Assembly (NCBI RefSeq): GCF_000251145.1
Contig: NZ_AIDW01000012.1
Coordinates: forward strand, 118,399-182,398
DNA length: 64,000 bases
Reading direction: 5' to 3'
Source of the DNA: Sphingomonas sp. PAMC 26621
GTDB lineage: Bacteria; Pseudomonadota; Alphaproteobacteria; Sphingomonadales; Sphingomonadaceae
Under the pieces are notes generated by a model. That model did no database searches, was not told where the DNA came from, and saw only the letters and a list, made by a program, of their open reading frames with translations. Made by a program: the position numbers and the translations under genes. Shown in pieces: positions 44,499 to 53,572 of this stretch. The stretch's first letter is position 1, and each line of letters opens with the position of its first letter.

Positions 44499-45371
44499 AT
44501 GTGCGACGAGCATACCGCAGCCGATAACGACGCGTTTCTCGGCGATGGCGCGATCTCGCGCCGACAGTTCGCCGCACTGGGCGGGGCGGCCGGGCTGGCG
44601 CTGCTGCTGCCCGCGCCTGCCAATGCCGCGCCGATCAAGGGCCGCGACGTGACCGTGAAGACCCCCGACGGCACCGCCGACGCCTATTTCGTCGCGCCTG
44701 CCACGGGCAAGCATCCGGCAGTGCTGATGTGGCCCGACATCATGGGGTTGCGCCCGGCGTTCCGGCAGATGGCGGACCGGCTTGCGCAATCGGGCTACGC
44801 CGTGCTCGTGGTCAATCAATTCTACCGTTCCACCAAGGCGCCGTTCCTCGCACCGGGCGAATCGTACGACCAGCCCGAAGTGCGCGCGAAGATCATGCCG
44901 TTCACCAAGGCGTTGAACCCGGCGGGAACGGTGCGCGATGCGACCGCGTTCGTCGCGTTCCTCGATGCGCAGCCACAGGTCGACCGCAAGCGCGGGATGG
45001 CGTCGAGCGGTTATTGCATGGGCGGCCCGATGGTGATGCGCACCGCGGCGGCCAACCCCGGCCGGATCAAGGCCGGCGCGACCTTCCACGGCGGCGGGCT
45101 CGTCGGCACCGAGGCGGATTCGCCCGACAAGCTCATCCCGCGGATGAAGGCATCGTATCTGATCGCGATCGCCGAGAATGACGACCAGCGCGCGCCGAGC
45201 GACAAGGACACGCTGCGCGCGGATTTTGCGGCGGCGAAACTGCCTGCCGAGATCGATGTCTATGCCGGGACCAAGCACGGCTGGTGCCCGCCCGACAGCC
45301 GCGTGTACGATGCGGCGCAGGCGGACAAGGCGTGGGGTCGGATGCTCACGCTGTTCGGGCGGACGCTCTAA
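44499..45371 (+). CDS. Dienelactone hydrolase family protein, Tat-exported
   Basis: A 290-residue alpha/beta-hydrolase. The N-terminus holds a twin-arginine motif SRRQFAALGG before a hydrophobic stretch ending ANAA. The nucleophile is C173 in SGYCMGGP, as in dienelactone hydrolases, with an aspartate in ENDDQRAP and the histidine in TKHGWCPPD. AGGAGAGG lies five bases before ATG. It acts in the periplasm on an unknown ester or lactone. Confidence 0.85.
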   Translation: MCDEHTAADNDAFLGDGAISRRQFAALGGAAGLALLLPAPANAAPIKGRDVTVKTPDGTADAYFVAPATGKHPAVLMWPDIMGLRPAFRQMADRLAQSGYAVLVVNQFYRSTKAPFLAPGESYDQPEVRAKIMPFTKALNPAGTVRDATAFVAFLDAQPQVDRKRGMASSGYCMGGPMVMRTAAANPGRIKAGATFHGGGLVGTEADSPDKLIPRMKASYLIAIAENDDQRAPSDKDTLRADFAAAKLPAEIDVYAGTKHGWCPPDSRVYDAAQADKAWGRMLTLFGRTL

Positions 45372-45454
45372 ACGATGCCGTAACGAAATCGCGTTGACCG
45401 CCTATCGCCGCCATGTTCTACTCCTGTTCTGATCTTCGAGTCGGGAGAAAAACC

Positions 45455-46087
45455 ATGTCGGTCACGCTGTATACCAACCCGATGTCGCGCGGGCGGATCG
45501 CGCGGTGGATGCTCGAGGAAGTCGGGACGCCGTATGAGACGGTCGTGCTCGACTATGCCTCGGGCATGAAGGGCGAGCCGTTCCTAGCGATCAACCCGAT
45601 GGGGAAGGTCCCGGCGATCGTCCATGACGGGCACGTCGTCGCGGAATGCGCCGCGATCTGCGCGTATCTCGCGGACGTGTTCCCCGAGGCCGGGCTCGCG
45701 CCGCCGCTGGCTGACCGGGCGGACTATTACCGCTGGCTGTTCTTCGCGGCGGGTCCGGTCGAACAGGCGGTGACCAACCGGTCGCTCGGCGTCACGACCA
45801 ACGAGCCGCAGCAGCAACGGATGGCGGGCTATGGCACGTTCGACCTGACGATCGAGACGTTTGCCAAGGCGATCACGGTCAACCCATATTTTGGCGGGGA
45901 CCGGTTCAGTGCGGTCGATGTCTATGCCGGATCGCAGGTGATCTGGGGGCTCCAGTTCGGGTCGATTCCAGCCAATGCGGTGTTCGAGGACTATGCGGCG
46001 CGGGTGAAGGACCGTCCGGCGTATCGTCGCGCGAGTGAAATCGACGACGCGTTGATTGCTGCGCCGGTGGCGGAGGCGGTGGAATAG
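45455..46087 (+). CDS. Glutathione S-transferase family protein
   Basis: A 210-residue GST. The thioredoxin-fold domain runs to about residue 80 with LYTNPMSRGRIARWMLEE (a serine in the active-site region) and GKVPAIVHDGHVVAECAAICAYLA, the glutathione gamma-Glu binding segment; the helical C-terminal domain includes FSAVDVYAGSQV. GGGAG lies before ATG 45455. Function is probably detoxification; substrate unknown. Confidence 0.87.
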   Translation: MSVTLYTNPMSRGRIARWMLEEVGTPYETVVLDYASGMKGEPFLAINPMGKVPAIVHDGHVVAECAAICAYLADVFPEAGLAPPLADRADYYRWLFFAAGPVEQAVTNRSLGVTTNEPQQQRMAGYGTFDLTIETFAKAITVNPYFGGDRFSAVDVYAGSQVIWGLQFGSIPANAVFEDYAARVKDRPAYRRASEIDDALIAAPVAEAVE

Positions 46088-46162
46088 AAACCTCCGGGGC
46101 CGGGGCGGGCAACACGGCTGTCACGCTGATCCCGATTACAATCAGCCGGTAAGTGTTACTCG

Positions 46163-46384
46163 TCAAAGGGCTCCCGGGTTTCCCTCTCCGGTACCGCTCA
46201 GCCGCTTCGCAAGCCCTGCCATTACCTCGGCACGCCACGTGTCCGTGCCTGTCGACCAGCGCACGATCTCATCCAGCGTGCGGCCGCAGCCGGTACACAG
46301 GGTGTTCGCGGGATCGATCCGGCACTGCGCCACGCAGGGGCTTACGATGGACGGGCCAGCGGCGCGGTCTGCGGGCCGATCCAT
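46163..46384 (-). CDS. DUF1289 domain protein, probable iron-sulfur protein
   Basis: A 73-residue DUF1289 protein. The motif SPCVAQCRIDPANTLCTGCGRTLDEI supplies four cysteines in the family arrangement, thought to bind a metal or iron-sulfur cluster. The C-terminus is basic and helical. It starts 10 bases after the helicase stop on the same strand, so the two are one unit. Cellular role unknown. Confidence 0.82.
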   Translation of the reverse strand: MDRPADRAAGPSIVSPCVAQCRIDPANTLCTGCGRTLDEIVRWSTGTDTWRAEVMAGLAKRLSGTGEGNPGAL

Positions 46385-46394
46385 CGAACGGGAC

Positions 46395-47873
46395 TCAGTA
46401 GGTCAATCGCGCGTGCAGGAAGTCGGGGACGGGGCCGTTCCAACCATTGTCATCGGTGGAAACGGGATCTTCGCGGCGCTCCGGTCGAGCCGCGGGGGTA
46501 GGAGCAGGGGCAGGGGTGGCGGCTTCGACACGAGCGGGCGCGCGCTCGCGGCGGGGTGCGCGTTCCCTGCGCGTCGCGGGCGCGACGTCGACCGGAACGT
46601 CCTCCGGCTCGGCGGTATCGACCGTTGGCGCGTCGGGCTCGACGGCTGCCGTCTCGACCGACGGTCCGTCGGTCTTGGCCTTGCTCCGGGTCCGGCGCTT
46701 TTTCGGCGCGGTCGGGGTGGCCTCGGCAACCGGCGCTTCTTTCGCGACCGGCGCGGGATCGCCCGTGGTGTAGCGCTCGATCTTGAGCCCGGTCAGCTTT
46801 TCGATGTTCTGGATATTCTCGGCATCGTCCGGCGTCGCAAAGGTGAACGCGATTCCGGTCGCGCCCGCACGGCCGGTCCGACCGATCCGGTGGACGTAAT
46901 CGTCGGGATGCCAGGGTGCATCGAAATTGAAGACGTGGCTGACGCCCTTGATGTCGATCCCGCGTGCGGCGACGTCGGACGCGACGAGGATCTTGACCTC
47001 GCCCTTCTTGAACCGGTCGAGCTCGGCGATCCGCTGCGACTGTTCCATGTCGCCATGGATTTCGCTCGAGGCGAAGCCCGCGCGCTGCAGCGCCTTGTTG
47101 AGCTCGCGCACGGTCGTCTTGCGGTTCGAGAAGATGATCCCGGTCTGCACGTCTTCCGAGCGCAACAGCTTCATCAGCGTGTCGCGCTTCTTGGCGGCGG
47201 TGACGGGGACGAGCCATTGCTTGATGTTGACGTTGGCGGTCGCGGGCCGCGCGACCTCGATCGTCTTGGGATTGTCGAGGAACTTGTCCGCGAGCTTCTT
47301 GATCGGCGGCGGCATCGTCGCAGAGAACAACAGCGTCTGCCGGGTCTTGGGCAACTTGGTGCAGATTTCCTCGATATCGGGGATGAACCCCATGTCGAGC
47401 ATCCGGTCCGCCTCGTCGATCACCAGCATCGAACAGCCGGTCAGCAGGATCTTGCCGCGCCCGAACAGGTCCATCAGACGACCGGGGGTCGCGATCAGCA
47501 CGTCAACGCCCTTTTCGAGCGCGGCGGTCTGGTCGCCCATCGACACGCCGCCGATCAGCAACGCCATCGAGAGCTTGTGATATTTGCCGTACTTTTCGAA
47601 GTTCTCCGCGACCTGCGCGGCGAGTTCGCGCGTCGGCTCGAGGATCAGCGAACGCGGCATCCGCGCGCGCGAACGGCCTTCGCCGAGAATGTCGATCATG
47701 GGCAGAACGAACGCGGCGGTCTTGCCGGTTCCGGTCTGTGCGACGGCGACGAGGTCCTTGCCCATCAGGATCGACGGGATCGCGCTCGCCTGGATCGGAG
47801 TCGGCTCGGTATAGCCGGACTCGTTGACGGCGCGCTGGAGTTCGTCGGAAAGGCCGAGATCGGCAAAGGTCAT
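46395..47873 (-). CDS. DEAD-box RNA helicase
   Basis: A 492-residue RhlE-type helicase. Visible motifs: Q motif near residue 24, AQTGTGKT (motif I), PTRELAAQ (Ia), TPGRLMD (Ib), VIDEADRMLDMGF (II, DEAD), SATMP (III), then the second domain with VASDVAARGIDIKGV and HRIGRTGRAG (V and VI). The last 110 residues are a disordered tail rich in Ala, Pro and Arg with RRERAPRR repeats, probably for RNA binding. Start ATG 47873. It unwinds structured RNA during ribosome assembly or decay. Confidence 0.92.
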   Translation of the reverse strand: MTFADLGLSDELQRAVNESGYTEPTPIQASAIPSILMGKDLVAVAQTGTGKTAAFVLPMIDILGEGRSRARMPRSLILEPTRELAAQVAENFEKYGKYHKLSMALLIGGVSMGDQTAALEKGVDVLIATPGRLMDLFGRGKILLTGCSMLVIDEADRMLDMGFIPDIEEICTKLPKTRQTLLFSATMPPPIKKLADKFLDNPKTIEVARPATANVNIKQWLVPVTAAKKRDTLMKLLRSEDVQTGIIFSNRKTTVRELNKALQRAGFASSEIHGDMEQSQRIAELDRFKKGEVKILVASDVAARGIDIKGVSHVFNFDAPWHPDDYVHRIGRTGRAGATGIAFTFATPDDAENIQNIEKLTGLKIERYTTGDPAPVAKEAPVAEATPTAPKKRRTRSKAKTDGPSVETAAVEPDAPTVDTAEPEDVPVDVAPATRRERAPRRERAPARVEAATPAPAPTPAARPERREDPVSTDDNGWNGPVPDFLHARLTY

Positions 47874-47973
47874 GCGGTGTCCGGAATGATCGTCCGGGCG
47901 AGAGCGCCCGTAAACGGCGTCAAGCGCTTGCGGATCGGGGCGCAATTGTCAAGATAAAGGGCACTTTTGACGG

Positions 47974-48432
47974 TCAGCGGCGTGCTTCCAGCCGCTTGAA
48001 CCCGTCAATCCGGCACACACTGCCCGATCGTGCGCGGATCGAATCGCGGTCGGCGCACACCAGGCCGTCGCTGGTCTGCTTGAGATACAGGCCGGAATAG
48101 AAGTCGAGCGCGGGACATTGATCGTCGAGTTCGGCGCGCAGGCGGCTACCGTCCGCGATCAGCAAATCCACGCTGTCCGCGCCAGTGATGATCGCCCCTT
48201 CGAGCAGATCCGCGGAAATGCATTTCGGCCCCTTCTTCGCGGTCCAGCGGATGGCACGATCGCTCTGCAAGGGCTGCGTTGGATGACCGCCGAGGACGCG
48301 CGGGATCCGGATGATGATCCGCTGGTGGATCGTCATCTGTGCCAGTTCGAGACGATCGAACACCGGCACGTCTGCCGAAGCAGACGGCACGAGGGCGAGC
48401 ATGAGGAAAAGGGGCAAGACGGCATTAGGCAT
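47974..48432 (-). CDS. Exported conserved hypothetical protein (152 aa)
   Basis: A 152-residue protein with a clear signal peptide (MPNAVLPLFLMLALVPSASA, cut near residue 20) and cysteines at CISAD, DQCPAL, LVCAD and VCRIDG that could form disulfides. The mature part is beta-rich, with no family I recognise. Similar small periplasmic proteins are common in sphingomonads. It lies 100 bases downstream of the divergent side of the helicase promoter. Confidence 0.68.
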   Translation of the reverse strand: MPNAVLPLFLMLALVPSASADVPVFDRLELAQMTIHQRIIIRIPRVLGGHPTQPLQSDRAIRWTAKKGPKCISADLLEGAIITGADSVDLLIADGSRLRAELDDQCPALDFYSGLYLKQTSDGLVCADRDSIRARSGSVCRIDGFKRLEARR

Positions 48433-48526
48433 GGGTAACGACTGCGTTACCCTACCGGATTGAACCGTTGCTGAACTGGCAGAAAAGCAAACGGGAATCC
48501 CTTATGATGGGCGCGTGCGACGATTA

Positions 48527-48670
48527 TCAGATCGCGATGGCGACCAGCACGATAACTGCCCACATCAACAGGGAAATCAAGCCCGCAATCGCAACTCCGA
48601 CTGCGGGTGAAACCGTCCGCTTGGCTGGAGCGCGGCCAAGGGGGGCAGACTGCTGCCATTCGATACGCAT
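48527..48670 (-). CDS. Small single-pass membrane protein (47 aa)
   Basis: A 47-residue protein too short for usual ORF cut-offs. It has a basic N-terminal half (APAKRTVSP) and one C-terminal hydrophobic helix (VAIAGLISLLMWAVIVLVAIAI), then stops. AAGGAG lies about nine bases before ATG 48670, with GAGG adjacent. Strong ribosome site and clean hydrophobic helix support it. A palindrome sits about 50 bases upstream. Function unknown. Confidence 0.65.
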   Translation of the reverse strand: MRIEWQQSAPLGRAPAKRTVSPAVGVAIAGLISLLMWAVIVLVAIAI

Positions 48671-48716
48671 CCTCTACGCTCCTTTCCGACCCGTTAAGGC
48701 GTCTTGGGTAGTAATG

Positions 48717-48731
48717 GTTAATAAGATTAAC
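48717..48731. promoter_or_regulatory. Palindrome GTTAAT-AAG-ATTAAC upstream of small membrane protein
   Basis: A perfect 15-base inverted repeat lies about 47 bases upstream of the ATG at 48670, in an AT-rich patch likely to hold the promoter. A CtrA or other dyad-binding regulator is possible, but the spacing of the TTAA words (5) is not the canonical CtrA one (7). Confidence 0.35.
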
Positions 48732-48802
48732 GGACCTGACAAGCGTTTGTTCAGGCAGCGTACAGGCGCAGAACGGCCGTTTCATATTGCGTTGCGGGAT
48801 AA

Positions 48803-48931
48803 TCAGCGTCGGCGCGGCGCGTGCCAGCGCTCCCGCCCGATCCGCAGCGGTGTCGCGATCGTGTCGTCGGGATCGTCCAGTCCGGTGCCGGCGACCATGC
48901 GGCCCGGAAAGCCGCGGGTCCTCAAAACCAT
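48803..48931 (-). CDS. Possible small basic protein (42 aa), low confidence
   Basis: A 42-codon frame (start ATG 48931; internal ATG 48898) with GC-rich third positions and a protein-like end GLDDPDDTIATPLRIGRERW. There is no strong ribosome site and no recognised family. It is listed because the 600-base gap between 48670 and 49269 otherwise has no gene; it may be chance. Confidence 0.25.
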   Translation of the reverse strand: MVLRTRGFPGRMVAGTGLDDPDDTIATPLRIGRERWHAPRRR

Positions 48932-49268
48932 TCCCCGAAATCGTTTGCAGATCAAATTCCATCTTTCGTGCAACGTCTTACGCCCGAACTGCGCGTGAAC
49001 GAACGCGCTCCGAAGCGGCAGTAAGGATGGTACCGGTACCGTTTCTGCCAGCTTCGAAATAGGGAGACCGGTTCTGGGGATAACGGCGGATGCGCGAGAG
49101 TATCGACATCACCGCTATCGTGCTCCGGGACGTTCGCAGGTGCGGCACTGCGCGCCGAAACTTTTTTAACCAATCACTGCCAGCCGTGCCGCCTACGTGA
49201 CAGGATAACGGGGCCGCCGTACTTCGGGACAAACGAACGGAGTGCGAACGGCAAGATGACGGCGTCCA
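48932..49268. other. Gene-free stretch upstream of btuF-like gene
   Basis: I see no supported gene, tRNA or riboswitch here. A GGGAGACCGG word near 49062 recalls the 3' end of cobalamin riboswitches, but the required upstream B12-box and other conserved parts are absent. It should contain the promoter of the ABC importer genes. Confidence 0.4.
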
Positions 49269-50093
49269 ATGCGTGAAAGGCGGGGGATATACGCGGCGCT
49301 GTTGCTCGCGATTCTGCCGGCGGGATGCGCGGCCGCGCCGGACGCGCGCGCGATGCGGGATGGCATCGTCTCGACCAATCCGTGCGCGGATGCGATGCTG
49401 GTCGAGCTTGCGCCGGGGCGGTTGCGCGCGATCAGCGCCTATTCGCACGACCCGCGCGCGACCTCGCTGCCCCTCGCGGTCGCGCGACGGTACCCCGCAA
49501 CGGCCGGGACCGCGGAGGAGGTCATTGCGCTCCACCCCGCTTTGGTCGTGACGTCGCGCTTCACGCCGCTGGCAACCCAGGCAGCCTATGCCCGCGCGGG
49601 GCTGAAGGTCCTGGTGCTCGACTCTCCCACGACTGTCGCCGCGAGCGAGGCGCAGATCCGGGTGCTGGCGAACGCGGTCGATGCTCCCGCGCGAGGGCGC
49701 GCAATGATCGCGCGGATCGACGCTGCGCTGGCGGCGGTGCCGCGCGCGGGGCCGCCGGTCGAGACATTGCTGTTTCTGGGCGGTACGCTTGCCAATGGTC
49801 CCGACACCTTGCTCGATGCCCTGATGCGACGTGCCGGCCTGTCGAACGCGGCGAGGCGCTACGGACTTGCGTACAGCGCCCCGGTCGCGCTGGAGACGAT
49901 CGCCGCCGCGCCGCCACGGCTGATCCTGTCGCCGGAACGCTCGCGGGGTGCGGTGCTGCGCGACAAGGTGCTTGCTCGCATGGGGGCAAGGACCCGCGAA
50001 GCGGTCTTTCCCCGGGCGCTGGTCAATTGCGGCGGACCGACGATCGTTCCCGCGCTCGAACGGCTGGCCGCGATCCGGCGGCGGATCGCATGA
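49269..50093 (+). CDS. ABC importer substrate-binding lipoprotein (BtuF/FecB-like)
   Basis: A 274-residue periplasmic binding protein of the class III (single long helix) type used for cobalamin, haem and siderophores. Residues 1-20 form a lipoprotein signal with lipobox LPAGC. STNPCADAMLVEL, then SRFTP and ALHPALVVT are the usual half-domain pieces; the second domain contains LFLGGTLANGPDTLLDALMRRAG. The stop overlaps the permease start (ATGA). In BtuFCD-like systems the ligand is usually vitamin B12; here it is not proven. Confidence 0.82.
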   Translation: MRERRGIYAALLLAILPAGCAAAPDARAMRDGIVSTNPCADAMLVELAPGRLRAISAYSHDPRATSLPLAVARRYPATAGTAEEVIALHPALVVTSRFTPLATQAAYARAGLKVLVLDSPTTVAASEAQIRVLANAVDAPARGRAMIARIDAALAAVPRAGPPVETLLFLGGTLANGPDTLLDALMRRAGLSNAARRYGLAYSAPVALETIAAAPPRLILSPERSRGAVLRDKVLARMGARTREAVFPRALVNCGGPTIVPALERLAAIRRRIA

Positions 50094-51052
50094 GCCGGCG
50101 ACATGCGTTGCTGGTCCTGCTGGTCGTGGCGGCCTTCGCGCTGTCGCTGAGCGCGGGGAAACTGTGGATCCCGCCGACGGCGTGGTTCGCGGGTGGGCGT
50201 GATGGGTCGATCCTGTTCGAGCTGCGGCTGCCGCGGGCGCTGCTCGGGCTCGGTATCGGCGCGATGCTCGGACTGTCGGGGGCGGTGTTGCAGGGCTATC
50301 TCCGCAATCCGCTCGCGGACCCCGCGGTCGTCGGCGTATCGTCCAGCGCGGCGCTCGGCGCGGTCGTGGCGATCGTGTTCGGGATCGCGGGAAGCCCGGT
50401 CCTCCTGTTCGTGTGCGCAATGGCGGCGGCCGGCATCGCAATGGCGTTACTCGCGGCGCTGACCTGGCGGCGCGCGAGCAGCGTGCAGTTCATCCTCGCC
50501 GGCACCGTCCTCGCGAGCCTTGCGGGCGCGCTGACCGCGTTCGTCATCTCGATCGCGCCCAATCCCTATGCGGTGGCGGAAGTGCTCGACTGGCTGATGG
50601 GCGCGCTGACCGATCGCGGGATGGCGGACGTGCAGATCGCCTTTCCCTTCCTCCTGCTTGGCGGTGGCCTGCTCGCGCTGACCGGTCGTGCGCTCGATGC
50701 GCTCGCGCTGGGGGAGGATACCGCGCAGTCGCTTGGGGTGCTGCTCGGGCGGGTGCAGGCGCTGGTGGTCGTCGGGACCGGGCTCGGTGTCGGCGCGTGT
50801 GTCGCGGCGACGGGGGTGGTCGGGTTCGTCGGGCTGATCGTGCCGCATGTCCTGCGTCCGTGGTTCGGCGCGCGGCCGTCCGCGCTGTTGCTGCCGAGCG
50901 CGCTCGGTGGAGCGGTGCTGGTGCTGGTGGCGGACAGCCTGTGCCGCCTCGCGCCGGGCGCGGGCGAAGTCCGGCTGGGGGTGGCGATGGCGATGATCGG
51001 CGCGCCGTTCTTCCTGTGGCTGCTGCTGCGCGGGCGCATGACGTGGAGCTGA
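50090..51052 (+). CDS. ABC importer permease (BtuC/FecCD family)
   Basis: A 320-residue membrane protein of the FecCD family with about nine to ten helices. RLPRALLGLGIGAMLGLSGAVLQGYLRNPLADP is the family entry block and VVGFVGLIVPHVLRP is the cytoplasmic coupling-helix region that meets the ATPase. Start ATG overlaps the binding protein stop. The end overlaps the ATPase start (GTG 51043), so all three were one operon. Confidence 0.88.
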   Translation: MSRRHALLVLLVVAAFALSLSAGKLWIPPTAWFAGGRDGSILFELRLPRALLGLGIGAMLGLSGAVLQGYLRNPLADPAVVGVSSSAALGAVVAIVFGIAGSPVLLFVCAMAAAGIAMALLAALTWRRASSVQFILAGTVLASLAGALTAFVISIAPNPYAVAEVLDWLMGALTDRGMADVQIAFPFLLLGGGLLALTGRALDALALGEDTAQSLGVLLGRVQALVVVGTGLGVGACVAATGVVGFVGLIVPHVLRPWFGARPSALLLPSALGGAVLVLVADSLCRLAPGAGEVRLGVAMAMIGAPFFLWLLLRGRMTWS

Positions 51053-51815
51053 CCGTCGACCGCCTCGACGTGACCCTCGGCGACGTGCGGTACTGCGCGG
51101 GGTCGATGCGGTCTTACGGCCGGGGCGGATCACCGCGATCCTTGGCCCGAACGGTGCGGGGAAGAGCAGCCTGGTCAAGGCGATGGCGGCGCTGATCGTG
51201 CCGAGCGGCGGGACCGTCCGGCTGGGCGGGCGCGATGTCGCGGTCATCCCGCCGCGCGAGCGGGCGCGGTCGATCGGCTATCTCGCGCAGGATGGCCGGG
51301 TGCAGTGGGATGTTCCGGTCCGTGAGATCGTCGCGCTGGGGCGCCTGCCGTATCGCAGTCCGTTCGCCGCGCCGGGCGAAGCGGACCGCGCGGCGATCGC
51401 CGCCGCGCTGGACGCGACCGGCACGCGGCACCTTGCCGACCGCGGAATCGCGACGCTGTCGGGGGGCGAGCGCGCGCGCGTCCTGTTTGCGCGGACGCTC
51501 GCGGGAACCCCCGACTGGCTGCTCGCGGACGAACCGCTCGCCGCACTCGATCCGGCGCATCAGTTCGACATGCTCGACCGGTTTCGCGCGGTCGCCGACG
51601 CGGGGCGGGGGGTGGTGATCGTGCTGCACGATCTGATTCACGCCGGGCGGGTCGCGGATGATGTCCTGCTGTTGCGCGACGGTCACCTCGTGGCGCACGG
51701 GCCGGTGCGCGACACCATGACCGCACCACGGCTGCGCGCGGTGTTCGACATCGCGGTCTCGGTCGTGCCCGATGCGGACGGGCGCCCGCTGTGCATCCCG
51801 ACCGGACGCGGCTGA
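51043..51815 (+). pseudogene. ABC importer ATPase (BtuD/FecE-like), broken by a one-base frameshift
   Basis: The gene should start at GTG 51043 (VELTVDRLDVTLGDVR) inside the permease end. At about 51088-51092 the frame is lost: the text GTGCGGTACTG would need one more G (GTGCGGGTACTG) to join the N-terminal strand to the next frame, which continues VLRGVDAVLRPG, GPNGAGKSS (Walker A), the Q-loop LAQDG, LSGGERAR (signature), LLADEP (Walker B) and the H-loop LHD to the stop at 51815. The only in-frame ATG after the break (51183) starts beyond Walker A. So it is a mutation or a sequencing error; without it the importer lacks its motor. Confidence 0.8.
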
Positions 51816-51892
51816 CGCGGCCAGCGCTTGCCGCCGCGCCGAAACCGCTTATCCTCTCGCGAAAGCCGGGAACGGTATGGGACAAGGGGTGA

Positions 51893-53539
51893 ATGATGGC
51901 GACAATTCTGGCGGGCGATGTTGGACCCGGGAATCCTCCCGAGGCCGTGCCCCAGCCGAGCCGCCGCGACATTCAGCTGATCATCACCGCCTCGTCGCTT
52001 GGCACGATCTTCGAATGGTACGACTTTTTCATCTACGGGACGCTCGCCGCGTCCGGGATCATCGGCCGGACCTTCTTTCCCGCGCAAAGCGAGCTGCTCC
52101 AGACGCTCTACGCATGGGCGGGGTTTGCGGTCGGCTTCGGGTTCCGGCCGCTCGGCGCGATCCTGTTCGGGTTCCTGGGCGATCGGCTGGGTCGCAAATA
52201 TACCTTCCTCGTGACGATCGCGATGATGGGGCTGGCGACCGCGGCGGTCGGGATGGTGCCCTCGGCGGCGTCGATCGGGCTTGCCGCGCCGTTCATCGTG
52301 ATCGGGCTGCGGATCCTGCAAGGCCTTGCATTGGGGGGTGAATATGGCGGCGCGGCGATCTATGTCGCCGAGCACTCGCCGCCCGGGAAGAGCGGCTATT
52401 ACACCAGCTTCATCCAGGCGAGCGTGGCGGGCGGGTTCATCCTGAGCCTCGCCGTCGTGCTGATCACCAAGGGGGCGCTGGGGGTCGCGGCATGGACCGC
52501 ATGGGGCTGGCGCGTGCCGTTCATCTTCTCGCTGCTGCTGCTCGCGGTGTCGCTTTTCATGCGCCTTAAGCTGTCCGAAAGCCCGGTGTTCCAGCAGATG
52601 AAGGCCGCGGGGGAGACCGCGCACAACCCGTTCATCGAAAGCTTCACCTATCCCGGCAATCTCAAGCGGCTGTTCGTCGCGCTGTTCGGGATCGCGGCGG
52701 GGCTGACGGTGATCTGGTACACCGCGATGTTCACCGTGCTGTCGTTCCTCGAAGGCCCGATGCGCGTCAACGAAACCGCCGCGCAGTTGATCGTCGGCGT
52801 GGGCGCGCTCGGCGGGCTCGGGTTCTTCGTCTTCTTCGGGCGGCTGTCGGATCGCTATGGCCGCAAGAACCCGATCATCATCGGCTATGCGCTGACGGTG
52901 CTGCTGCTGTTCCCGATCTTCTGGGTGATGGGGAGCGCGGCCAATCCCGCGCTGGCGGACGCGGCGCGGCATGCGCCGGTGGTCGTCTCGGGGCCGGCCT
53001 GCGCCTATAATCCGTTCGCCGCCAGACAGGCGGATGCGTGCGGGCAATTGCTCGACACGCTGTCGCGCAAGGGCGTGCCGTACCGCAAGGCGCAGACCCC
53101 GGTCACGCTGGTGATCATCGGCGGCAGCCCGGTCGAGGACGTGAGCAGCGCGGGGCTCGATGCAGCGCTGACCAAGGCGGGGTATAATCTCGACCGGGTC
53201 GTGCCCGCGCCGGGAAGCATCGCGCTGATCCTCGTGGCGATCCTTGCGTTGAGCGCGCTGTCGGGAATCACCTACGGTCCGGTCGCGGCGCTGCTCGCGG
53301 AAATGTTCCCGCCACGGATCCGCTACAGTTCGATGTCGATTCCCTATCACGTCGGGACCGGCTATTTCGGCGGGTTCCTGCCGTTCATCAGCCAGTTCAT
53401 CGTCGCGCGGAGCGGCAATCCCTATGCGGGATTGTGGTATACCTTTGGTGTGGTGGCGCTCGCGCTGGTGGTGACGGTGCTGTGGCTCGAGGACATCCGC
53501 CCGCCGGTGCGCAAGGGCGTGCGGGCGAAGGCGGGCTAG
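51893..53539 (+). CDS. MFS transporter, metabolite:proton symporter (MHS) family
   Basis: A 548-residue MHS-family transporter. The family motif GTIFEWYDFFIYGT lies near residue 37, GDRLGRKYTF in the 2-3 loop, and LQGLALGGEYGGAA near 145. The length exceeds the usual 430-450 residues because of an inserted stretch at about 345-440, in an extracytoplasmic loop, with two cysteines (PACAYN, DACGQLL). MHS proteins bring in organic acids, betaine or similar solutes with protons. Start ATG 51893 (a second ATG is adjacent). Substrate not shown. Confidence 0.88.
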   Translation: MMATILAGDVGPGNPPEAVPQPSRRDIQLIITASSLGTIFEWYDFFIYGTLAASGIIGRTFFPAQSELLQTLYAWAGFAVGFGFRPLGAILFGFLGDRLGRKYTFLVTIAMMGLATAAVGMVPSAASIGLAAPFIVIGLRILQGLALGGEYGGAAIYVAEHSPPGKSGYYTSFIQASVAGGFILSLAVVLITKGALGVAAWTAWGWRVPFIFSLLLLAVSLFMRLKLSESPVFQQMKAAGETAHNPFIESFTYPGNLKRLFVALFGIAAGLTVIWYTAMFTVLSFLEGPMRVNETAAQLIVGVGALGGLGFFVFFGRLSDRYGRKNPIIIGYALTVLLLFPIFWVMGSAANPALADAARHAPVVVSGPACAYNPFAARQADACGQLLDTLSRKGVPYRKAQTPVTLVIIGGSPVEDVSSAGLDAALTKAGYNLDRVVPAPGSIALILVAILALSALSGITYGPVAALLAEMFPPRIRYSSMSIPYHVGTGYFGGFLPFISQFIVARSGNPYAGLWYTFGVVALALVVTVLWLEDIRPPVRKGVRAKAG

Positions 53540-53572
53540 CCGAATGCGGCGCGGGGCGTTACCCGCGCTTGC

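Noticed and set aside
48717..48731. CtrA binding site
   Set aside because: TTAA words are 5 apart rather than 7, so it is listed only as a palindrome.
49055..49085. Cobalamin riboswitch before the BtuF-like gene
   Set aside because: Only a GGGAGACCGG word resembles the 3' end; the B12 box and the remaining conserved core are absent.
51043..51200. Programmed frameshift in the ABC ATPase
   Set aside because: No slippery run or downstream stem-loop was seen; a deletion or sequence error is simpler.
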